A stretch of DNA of 38,436 bases from Prevotellaceae bacterium. Its GTDB lineage: Bacteria > Bacteroidota > Bacteroidia > Bacteroidales > Bacteroidaceae. The notes beneath the pieces are model-generated. The model had not been told where the DNA came from and did not search any database. It saw only the letters and a list, made by a program, of their open reading frames with translations. Both the position numbers and the translations under genes were made by a program. This document shows, one piece after another, positions 31,759-38,436 of this stretch. The stretch lies in NCBI GenBank assembly GCA_031262785.1, contig JAISHB010000057.1, forward strand, positions 1 to 38,436, written 5' to 3'. Within the stretch, counting starts at the first letter, position 1; each line of letters starts with the position of its first letter.

Positions 31759-33057
31759 ATGAAGCAAATAATCCTTTTGGTTGCCCTGCTGCTGGCAACC
31801 GGTCCCCTCTGTGCCCAAACGAAGATGACCGCACGGGAAGCCGCCGTGAAGATAGCCGACCGCATCTTGGCAAGCACCACCTACGAATTTAAGAACGCCA
31901 AGACCGGCGAGATTTATAAGTCGGTCAAAGAGCTGCCGCTCAACATGGATGTGCGGGTGGCCTGCAAGTATAACAACTGGCACTACACCAACGGCGTGAC
32001 CAACATCGCCCTGATGGAGCTGGCCGCCAAGACCGGCGAGGCCAAGTACGAACAATCGGTTTTGAAGAACATGAATTTCGTCTTCAACGAAGGCAATCTC
32101 GACTTCTTCCGCCGCCAGTACGAGGCCGCTTTCAAAAAGGGAGGATGGAGCGCCATCCGGAACCTGAGTTGGCATATGATTTTCCGGGGCAAACGGCTCG
32201 ACGACAACGGCCCGATGGGCGCCTCGCTCATCGAGTTGCAGCAGAAACACCCTTCCGAAGCTTTCCTGCGCTACATCAACGAGACGGCCGATCACCTCAA
32301 CTACGGCGAACCCCGTTTGGCAGACGGCACCATCGCCCGTCTCTGGCCGCATGTCAACACGGTTTGGGCTGACGACGCCTTCATGGCCATCTCGTTTTTG
32401 GCACGCATGGGTAAATTTACCGGTGAGGAGCGCTATTTTACGGACGCGGCCAATCAGGTCTTGAACTACACCCGCTACCTTTGGTGTCCCGAAAAGCAGC
32501 TCTACTACCATTGCTACCACACCGACAATCAAGAACACGGCGTAGCTCATTGGAGCCGCGCCAACGGATGGGTCTTCATGGCGCAGGCCGATTTGCTGGC
32601 GGTGATGCCCAAAGATCATCCCTTGCGACAGGCCGTAATTGACAACTTCCGCCGTCAGGCCGCCGGCGTGGCGCGCTATCAGGGCAAGCACGGCTTGTGG
32701 CACCAGGTGCTCGACAAGGAAGATTCCTACGAAGAGATTACCGGCACGGCCATGTTTGTCTTCGGCATCGCCCGCGGCGTCAAGCAAGGCTGGCTGCATC
32801 CCGATTTTATTCATGTGGCTGAGCAGGGATTGCGCGGAATGCTCACCAAAATCAGCGACGAGGGCGACGTCACCGCCATCTGCGTAGGCACCGGCATCAT
32901 GCCCTCGCTAACTTTCTATTACAATCGTCCCACGCAAAAGAATGATCCCATGGGTGAAGGCCCTGTGTTGCGGGCGTTAATCGAGATGATGGACGCGCCC
33001 CGCTATACCGAGATTAAAGCCGAGCAGCAATACGACAAGATCGTCATTAAAAAGTAG
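31759..33057 (+). CDS. GH105-type unsaturated rhamnogalacturonyl hydrolase (second copy)
   Basis: A 432-residue exported enzyme (signal peptide MKQIILLVALLLATGPLCAQ) with the (alpha/alpha)6 glycoside hydrolase fold of GH105. The likely catalytic Asp lies in TVWADDAFMAISFLARMG (residues 201-218); AHWSRANGWVFMAQADLL and LWHQVLDKEDSYEEITGTAMFVFGIARGV are the other landmarks. It is clearly diverged from the first GH105 (394 residues, WLDGLYM motif), so it is not a recent duplicate and may act on a different linkage or a decorated end. It starts 30 bases after rhaD, and a strong terminator follows, closing the operon. Confidence 0.88.
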   Translation: MKQIILLVALLLATGPLCAQTKMTAREAAVKIADRILASTTYEFKNAKTGEIYKSVKELPLNMDVRVACKYNNWHYTNGVTNIALMELAAKTGEAKYEQSVLKNMNFVFNEGNLDFFRRQYEAAFKKGGWSAIRNLSWHMIFRGKRLDDNGPMGASLIELQQKHPSEAFLRYINETADHLNYGEPRLADGTIARLWPHVNTVWADDAFMAISFLARMGKFTGEERYFTDAANQVLNYTRYLWCPEKQLYYHCYHTDNQEHGVAHWSRANGWVFMAQADLLAVMPKDHPLRQAVIDNFRRQAAGVARYQGKHGLWHQVLDKEDSYEEITGTAMFVFGIARGVKQGWLHPDFIHVAEQGLRGMLTKISDEGDVTAICVGTGIMPSLTFYYNRPTQKNDPMGEGPVLRALIEMMDAPRYTEIKAEQQYDKIVIKK

Positions 33058-33080
33058 CGAAGCATCCGAATCTAAATAGA

Positions 33081-33114
33081 AAAGGGCGTATCAGGTTGAT
33101 GCGCCCTTTTTTTT
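33081..33114 (+). terminator. Rho-independent terminator closing the rhamnose operon
   Basis: AAAGGGCG pairs with CGCCCTTT around a 13-base loop and runs into eight T in total. It is 23 bases after the GH105 stop and abuts the third repeat array. Confidence 0.9.
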
Positions 33115-33435
33115 AGAACTTCTTGCTCCAAAAAAATGTAAGTGTTAAGAGAACTACCGGTTCCTTTAACAGTTCATTTTCGTTAGCCCGAGAACTTCTT
33201 GTTCCTGCTCCAAAAAAAATCAAGTGTTAAGAGAACTACCGGTTCCTTTAACAGTTCATTTTCGTTAGCCCGAGAACTCTTTGTTCTTGCTCCAAAAAAA
33301 ATCAAGTGTTAAAGGAACTACCAGTTCCTTTAACACTTCGTTTTCGTTAGCCCGAGAACTTTTTGTTCTTGCTCTAAAAAAACGAACTGTTAAGAGAACC
33401 ACCGAATCCTTTAACCTTTCCGTTTCGTTAGCCGG
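33115..33435. repeat. Four tandem 76-82-bp hairpin repeats
   Basis: Units: 33115-33190 (76 bases), 33191-33272 and 33273-33354 (82 each), 33355-33435 (81, diverged). Each starts AGAACT, has an A-rich run, then an inverted repeat of the form GTTAA(A/G)(A/G)GAACT-ACC-(A/G)GTTCCTTTAAC, and ends TTCGTTAGCC(C/G)G. The array fills most of the 530-base gap between the rhamnose operon and the AraC-type gene. I see no gene in this gap; the rest holds the terminator at its start and the AraC-gene promoter at its end. Confidence 0.95.
33304..33338. repeat. Perfect 35-base inverted repeat in unit 3
   Basis: Arms of 16 bases (AAGTGTTAAAGGAACT and its exact complement) flank a three-base loop ACC. Units 1 and 2 have two or three mismatches in the stem and unit 4 is degraded, so unit 3 is the best preserved copy. 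Confidence 0.95.
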
Positions 33436-33519
33436 AAAAGGGAGCGTTTTGCGCTATATCCATTTATTAACAATAGTTATTTAACAGCGGCAGTTATCAC
33501 TCGGTCTTAAATAATTGCT

Positions 33520-33527
33520 TATCTTTG
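33520..33527 (+). promoter_or_regulatory. -7 box (TATCTTTG) of the AraC-type regulator gene
   Basis: TATCTTTG lies 60 bases before the ATG at 33588. The leader can form a weak hairpin (GAAGT at 33544-33548 with ACTTC at 33558-33562). No clear -33 element is present. Confidence 0.6.
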
Positions 33528-33587
33528 CCTCATACACCGGTTCGAAGTACGTTATCAACTTCTTTGAATATTATATAGGACATTCGT

Positions 33588-34505
33588 ATGAGTACACATT
33601 ATAATGATCTTGGCGTTGAATTCAAATATTTAATAGTGAACGATATGGATAGACGGTTTGGCCTATGGGTCAATACCGTTGGCCTGCAATCCATACCTCC
33701 TAATTCTCCATATCCCTTGAAAGATCATCCTTCAGGTTACTTCTTCAATGCCAAAAAAGGACGGGTACTTGGTGAATATCAATTAGTATATATCACCAAA
33801 GGACGCGGTCTTTTCTCCTCGGAAAGCACTCCTGAAAAGCAAGTGTGTCGCGGTAGGCTGATGATTCTGTTTCCCGATCAGTGGCACACCTATCACCCCT
33901 ATCAACAAACAGGCTGGAACGAATATTATATCGGATTTGAGGGGCCGGTGGTCGACAACTTGTTGCGGGGTGGTTTTATCAGCAAAGACAATCAAATCTT
34001 GGAAGTCGGCTTGAACGAAGAGCTTGTACGCCTCTTTGCCCGTGCCCTGGAGGTGGCCGAGGCCGATAAAAGTTATTCGCAGCAATATCTGGGCGGCATT
34101 GTGTTGCACATGCTGGGCATGATACTCTCTATCTCCAAAAATAAAATCTACGAGCTTGGCAATGTCGACCAAAAAGTAGAACAAGCCAAGATTATTATGA
34201 ACGAAAATGTTTTTAAAGACATCGATCCCGAGGAGTTGGCCATGAAACTCAACATCAGCTATTCGTGGTTTCGAAAAGTTTTTAAAGACTACACCGGTTA
34301 TGCCCCTGCAAAATATTTCCAGGAACTAAAATTGCGCAAAGCAAAGCAACTGCTTGTAAGCACGTCGCATAGCGTAAAAGAGATCTCCTTTATGCTGGAT
34401 TATAAATCGACCGAGCACTTCTTTTCCATGTTTAAGAAGCGTACCGGATACACGCCGATGGAATATCGTTCTTTCGGCCGGGAGACCAATTCTCAGGAAG
34501 AATAG
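33588..34505 (+). CDS. AraC-family transcriptional regulator, probable rhamnose regulator
   Basis: A 305-residue AraC/XylS regulator. Residues about 1-170 form the cupin-like effector domain (LVYITKGRGLFSS, GRLMILFPDQWHTYHP, WNEYYIGFEGP). The C-terminal 100 residues hold two helix-turn-helix motifs (DPEELAMKLNISYSWFRKVFKDYTGYAP and HSVKEISFMLDYKSTEHFFSMFKKRTGYTPMEYR). In B. thetaiotaomicron an AraC-type activator (RhaR) next to the rha genes controls L-rhamnose use; position here, just after the rha operon, suggests the same role. That is inference, because the gene also precedes the FAS1/SusC genes and could control those. The gene is more AT-rich than the operon before it. Confidence 0.88.
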   Translation: MSTHYNDLGVEFKYLIVNDMDRRFGLWVNTVGLQSIPPNSPYPLKDHPSGYFFNAKKGRVLGEYQLVYITKGRGLFSSESTPEKQVCRGRLMILFPDQWHTYHPYQQTGWNEYYIGFEGPVVDNLLRGGFISKDNQILEVGLNEELVRLFARALEVAEADKSYSQQYLGGIVLHMLGMILSISKNKIYELGNVDQKVEQAKIIMNENVFKDIDPEELAMKLNISYSWFRKVFKDYTGYAPAKYFQELKLRKAKQLLVSTSHSVKEISFMLDYKSTEHFFSMFKKRTGYTPMEYRSFGRETNSQEE

Positions 34506-34574
34506 ACGAAAGGTCTGTTCGCGTGAATGAATTTGTACTCATTCCGTTTACCTAAGAAATCCTAAATAAAATCA

Positions 34575-34590
34575 AAAACATTAATGTTTT
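34575..34590. promoter_or_regulatory. Perfect 16-bp palindrome, candidate operator
   Basis: AAAACATTAATGTTTT reads the same on both strands. It ends 15 bases before the -33 TTTG of the next promoter, a typical activator position, and 69 bases after the AraC-type gene. Confidence 0.55.
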
Positions 34591-34605
34591 CACCAGAAAT
34601 AGTAG

Positions 34606-34635
34606 TTTGACGTAGTACGGGGCTACTTACATTTG
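34606..34635 (+). promoter_or_regulatory. Promoter of the FAS1/SusC genes
   Basis: TTTG (34606-34609), 18 bases, then TACATTTG (34628-34635) is a near-ideal Bacteroidetes promoter. Transcription would start around 34640-34645, leaving a leader of about 75 bases to the ATG at 34718. Confidence 0.65.
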
Positions 34636-34717
34636 CGCAACAAAACGATTGTGTCCGATAACGACCATTGACTTTGTTAAACTTGCGTACATTATTTCAT
34701 ACAATATTTATAACTTT

Positions 34718-37036
34718 ATGGGAATCTTACACCGAAAAGCTCTGCTCATTCATGATCCGATTGAAGAGCATTTTTCAAAGCATTTTTGTCCGATTGAACG
34801 TATTGTGACAACTGCCACAAGGGGGATACGACAAGTGCTTTGTATGTTATCTCTCTCCCTGCTGCTTTTTGCTTGTACCGACAAATTGTCGGAACACTAT
34901 GAAGCCCCTTCGTGGTTGAAGGGGAATGCTTGGGAAGTACTGAAAAACGATGGGAACTACTCTCTCTTCTTGGCCGGTGCCGAGCGTGCGGGTTTTCGTC
35001 AATTGTTAGAAGGGAAGGCCATCGTGACCGTGATGGCTCCCAAAGATGATGTGTTTAATGCATATTTACGTTCGCACAACTATTCGGGTGTGGATAATAT
35101 GGATTTGGCCGAGTTACAGAAGCTGATAGGCTTCCACTTGTTATACTATACGTATAATAAGGGTCAAATGGCAAATTACCGCCCCCACGGGGATGGCGAG
35201 AGTGCTGAAGACGGCGATGTGAATAAGGGGATGTATTATAAGTTTCGCTCCCGCAGCGCAAATGCTGCAGCGATAGAAGACGGACACATGGTGTATCATT
35301 TCGAACGCTTTGTTCCGGTTTTCTCTTCCTACTTTTTTGATACCAAGCATATCGATGCCAAACGGAATTACGAATATTTCTACCCCAACTCAACCTGGAC
35401 GGGTGAGGGCGGCGGCTTCAATGTTTCCAATGCCAGCGTAAACGAATATGCTATTCTGGCCGATAACGGTTATATCTATGACATCGATCGGGTGTTGGAA
35501 CCGTTAGAGACCATTGCCACGGTGATGAAGAGCAATCCCAACTACTCCATGTTCTATAGCTTGTACGACAGCTACCGGCAATATGTCTACGACAGTCAAC
35601 TCTCTAAAGACTTTGGGGCTGCCCTGGGTGCCGACTCGCTCTTCTATGTGACCAATGGGGATGCTCTTCCACGCATCGAAGTGGAATGGCCGGTGCCCAA
35701 TTATCGTCTCATTAGCAGCTTGATGTCCCAGTCCTATTCGGTATTGGCTCCCTCCAATCAGGCACTCGCCGCTTTCTATGCAAGCTATTGGCAAAAAGGA
35801 GGCTATCAGTCACTTACCGACATCGACCCGTTGGTCATGAACTATTTGCTCCTGCAATATGCATCGGCCGGTGAAATGATTTTCCCCGAAGAAATAGCCA
35901 ACGGAACGGCCGTCAACTCTTTCAAGAATCCCTATAATGTAGATGCCTGGTCGCTCACGGACAAGGCGATGTGTGTCAACGGCAACTTCTATGGAATTAA
36001 CTCGATGGACACGCCTCCGTTGTTTGCTTCGGTGGTGGGTCCGGCTTTTCAGTATAAAAAGTATGCCTACTATCTGTATGTGCTTCACGGATCCGGATTG
36101 ATCAACTCGCTGGCCTCTAATGATGCCGACTTTGTGACACTGATACCTTCCAATACACAATTCGAGGACGAAGGCATCTATCTGAATGAGGTAGCAGGAG
36201 AACCCACCTTGCAAAAAGAGGGTGAAAGCGGTTGGGAAGATGTCTCTTCAACGGAAGATGTCTCGATTGTAACTATGCACACGGCCAACGGAGTCGCTTC
36301 GCTCAAGAGCAGCGGCACGCAAATAGTACCTACGCAAAGTGCGTTCAACTATTGGTATATAAAAGATGGAACGATATGCAGCAGTGCCGATTTCACCCAA
36401 TATGCCAATCCCGCTTATACGGGTAATCCGTTTGTCTCTTTCAAAGAGATCAGCAACGATACGCCTTGGAACAACGGAAAATCGTATGAGTATGAGAGTA
36501 GTGTGCTGTTCCGTGCCGAAAATAGCGACGGTTTGCAATATGCTTTGGGTTCGAACAACGACTCGAAGTATACCTATTATCTCTTTGCACAACTATTGGA
36601 TAAAGCCGGACTGCGCATGAACAATTCCATTATATCGCTCTACGGACGCTTCATTGCTTTTATTCCTACGAACGAAGCGGTGAAGAGCGGATTGGAGGCC
36701 GGCACCATTCCGGGTATTACCGCAACCGTTAATCCCGACGGCACGTTAGGTGCAGCCACGGTGACGGATCAAGACTTGTTGAGGAACTATGTGAACGCTT
36801 ATTTCATCACCTCGTCGGGCAATCTGTTTACCGTATATCCCTATCCCGGTTCGGACTTCAAGAGTGGAACCTATGTAACGGCAGGCGACAATCACTTAAT
36901 TTACACCGATAATGGAACCGGAATGAGCGTACAAATAGAAGGACGTGCCACCGTCGGCAAGGTCATCTCGGAATATGCCTATTTCCCTTTTGCCTATAGC
37001 GATGGCTGTTTCCATTTTATCGATGCAACTCTTTAA
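34718..37036 (+). CDS. Lipoprotein with several fasciclin (FAS1) domains
   Basis: A protein of about 772 residues with tandem FAS1-like modules, a fold used for adhesion and carbohydrate or protein binding at surfaces. A hydrophobic stretch ending LLLFACTDK is a clear lipobox, so it is lipid-anchored. FAS1 signatures: FLAGAERAGFRQLL...TVMAPKDDVFNAYL; MFYSLYDSYRQYV...SVLAPSNQALAAFY; YYLYVLHGSGLINSL...TLIPSNTQFEDEG; YYLFAQLLDKAGLRM...AFIPTNEAVKSGL. Four modules are thus seen. The start is uncertain: ATG 34718 has a long n-region before the lipobox, ATG 34649 is almost at the inferred transcription start, and ATG 34844 gives a very short signal. A SusC-like gene follows after 9 bases, so the protein is likely the surface partner of that receptor. 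Confidence 0.85.
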   Translation: MGILHRKALLIHDPIEEHFSKHFCPIERIVTTATRGIRQVLCMLSLSLLLFACTDKLSEHYEAPSWLKGNAWEVLKNDGNYSLFLAGAERAGFRQLLEGKAIVTVMAPKDDVFNAYLRSHNYSGVDNMDLAELQKLIGFHLLYYTYNKGQMANYRPHGDGESAEDGDVNKGMYYKFRSRSANAAAIEDGHMVYHFERFVPVFSSYFFDTKHIDAKRNYEYFYPNSTWTGEGGGFNVSNASVNEYAILADNGYIYDIDRVLEPLETIATVMKSNPNYSMFYSLYDSYRQYVYDSQLSKDFGAALGADSLFYVTNGDALPRIEVEWPVPNYRLISSLMSQSYSVLAPSNQALAAFYASYWQKGGYQSLTDIDPLVMNYLLLQYASAGEMIFPEEIANGTAVNSFKNPYNVDAWSLTDKAMCVNGNFYGINSMDTPPLFASVVGPAFQYKKYAYYLYVLHGSGLINSLASNDADFVTLIPSNTQFEDEGIYLNEVAGEPTLQKEGESGWEDVSSTEDVSIVTMHTANGVASLKSSGTQIVPTQSAFNYWYIKDGTICSSADFTQYANPAYTGNPFVSFKEISNDTPWNNGKSYEYESSVLFRAENSDGLQYALGSNNDSKYTYYLFAQLLDKAGLRMNNSIISLYGRFIAFIPTNEAVKSGLEAGTIPGITATVNPDGTLGAATVTDQDLLRNYVNAYFITSSGNLFTVYPYPGSDFKSGTYVTAGDNHLIYTDNGTGMSVQIEGRATVGKVISEYAYFPFAYSDGCFHFIDATL

Positions 37037-37045
37037 AATATAGTT

Positions 37046-38436
37046 ATGAAGAATTTGAAATATATACTTATCGTCATGCTTCTGCTTATTTCGGGAGATG
37101 CATGGGCACAGACCATTCTATCCGGTAAGGTAACAGAAGAATACGACGGAAAGCTGGACGGACTGATTGGTGTGAATGTAACGATTGTCAATAGCCAGAA
37201 CCGTACACTTACCGGTGTGATTACAGATGCCGAAGGGGCTTACAACTTGCGAATCCCTTCTGATGAGAAAAACATGACCGTTGTCTTCTCTTACATCGGT
37301 ATGAAAACCGAACGTGTGAAGTATTCCGGGCAACGCACCCTGAATATGACCATGGTGAGCGATGCTACTACGCTGGACAATGTAGAAGTGGTGGCTCAAC
37401 GTATTGAACGCAATACGATGGGTATCAGCCAAAAAGAACAGGTATCGGCCACGCAACGCGTGCAGATGGACGATTTGACTGCCACCGCACCGGTCTTTAC
37501 CGTTGAAGAGGCTTTGCAGGGTCAGTTGGGCGGTGTGGATATTATCACCGGTGGTGGTGATCCGGGTGCCAAAAGCTCCATCCGCATTCGCGGAACCAGT
37601 TCACTGAACTCCTCGTCGGAGCCGCTGATTGTAATTGACGGCGTTCCTTACAGCAACGAAATAGACGACGATTTCGACTTCGCCACCGCAAACGACGAAG
37701 ATTTGGGTGCGTTGCTGAACATTGCGCCGACCGACATTCAGTCTATTGAAGTGTTGAAAGATGCTGCCGCAACAGCTATTTGGGGAACCAAAGGAGCTAA
37801 CGGTGTGCTGATGATTACCACCAAGAGAGGCTCGGTGGGAAAAACCAATTTCTCTTTCTCCTCGAAATTTACTACCCGTATAGAACCGGCCAGCATCCCG
37901 ATGTTGAACGGTAAGGAGTATACGGCATTGATGCAGGAAGCTATCTGGAATGCGGCTAACTATAAGGGCATTGCCAATGCCGGATCCGAGCTGGAACTTC
38001 TATATAATAATCCTGAAATAGGATATAGTCCCAACTGGCAATATTTCAATGAGTATAATCAAGATACCGATTGGTTGGGCTTGGTTCGTCGCACCGGTCT
38101 TTCGTGGGACAACAACTTCTCGATGAGTGGAGGTGGCGAGAAAGCTACGTATCGTTTCTCGGCCGGTTATCTGACCGACGAAGGAACCACCATCGGCACG
38201 AAAACCACCCGTTTGAATACCAGTTTAGCCATTGACTACCAATTTTCGCGCAAGCTGAAGTTCGGTGCCGACTTCTCCTTCTCGGAAACCAATACCGATA
38301 ACAACTATGCGAATGTGCGCAGTGAAGCATTTGGTAAGATGCCTAATAAGTCGCCCTATTGGATAGATCCGGCTACCGGTCTGGTTACCGATCAGTATTT
38401 CTCCCGTCAAACCGGCTTCGAAGATGCCTTCAACGG
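37046..38436 (+). CDS. SusC/RagA-like TonB-dependent outer-membrane receptor (3' truncated by window)
   Basis: The first 463 codons or so of a SusC-type receptor that imports oligosaccharides or peptides through the outer membrane with TonB energy. After a signal peptide ([21 protein letters not shown]) comes the carboxypeptidase-regulatory-like N-terminal domain ([33 protein letters not shown]), then the plug with [53 protein letters not shown]. The frame runs open to the end of the window. The N-terminal domain is inserted directly after the signal peptide, with no sigma/anti-sigma signalling (STN) domain seen. It is 9 bases after the FAS1 gene. A SusD partner, if any, must be downstream of the window. 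Confidence 0.95.
   Translation, partial: [463 protein letters not shown]

Noticed and set aside
31759..33057. The second GH105 gene as a recent duplicate of the first
   Set aside because: The two proteins differ in length and in the catalytic-site sequence (WLDGLYM versus WADDAFM), so they are old paralogues.
33281..33484. 67-codon frame through the third repeat array
   Set aside because: It arises from the repeated unit and crosses the inverted repeats; no promoter or start context.

Overview
The window looks like a chromosomal segment of a Bacteroidales bacterium (Bacteroides or a close relative) of moderate GC content. The evidence is the gene families (S46 dipeptidyl-peptidase, clostripain-like lipoprotein, SusC-type receptor, OmpP1/FadL-type barrel, rhamnogalacturonan enzymes), the repeated Bacteroidetes -7 promoter box (TAnnTTTG, mostly TATCTTTG), and the near absence of strong Shine-Dalgarno sequences. 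I see no rRNA, tRNA, insertion sequence, prophage or CRISPR-Cas locus.

Layout. 1-584: 3' end of infB and its terminator. 691-4624: a clostripain-like lipoprotein converging on a minus-strand pair, nitroreductase then DPP7-type peptidase. 4651-8418: an AlbA/Schlafen-type regulator diverging from a large secreted protein of unknown function that has duplicated end domains and a doubled Cys motif. 8451-8819: nine tandem 41-bp palindromic repeats. 8885-11368: ruvB and a polysaccharide flippase. 11390-14987: sufBCD. 15056-17641: a DUF47/PhoU-like protein, a PiT phosphate transporter and a secreted metallo-beta-lactamase-fold hydrolase. 17664-17991: a terminator, 4.5 tandem 42-bp hairpin repeats and a promoter dense in inverted repeats. 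18030-21011: a low-complexity secreted protein and an OmpP1/FadL-type barrel protein.

21101-33114 is probably one transcription unit of about 12 kb that takes rhamnogalacturonan to central metabolism. GH105, GH106 and PL11 enzymes cut the polymer outside the cytoplasm. rhaT imports L-rhamnose. rhaA, rhaB and rhaD convert it to dihydroxyacetone phosphate and L-lactaldehyde. A second GH105 closes the operon before a strong terminator. After a third tandem repeat array (about 82-bp units) comes an AraC-type regulator, which I infer to be the rhamnose regulator. The window ends with a good promoter preceded by a perfect 16-bp palindrome, a FAS1-repeat lipoprotein and the 5' part of a SusC-like TonB-dependent receptor.

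The least explained items are the three intergenic tandem arrays, whose units each carry a hairpin (two share GTTAAA...TTTAAC stem ends), the duplicated-domain Cys-repeat protein with its unusual divergent promoter, and the FAS1-before-SusC gene pair.
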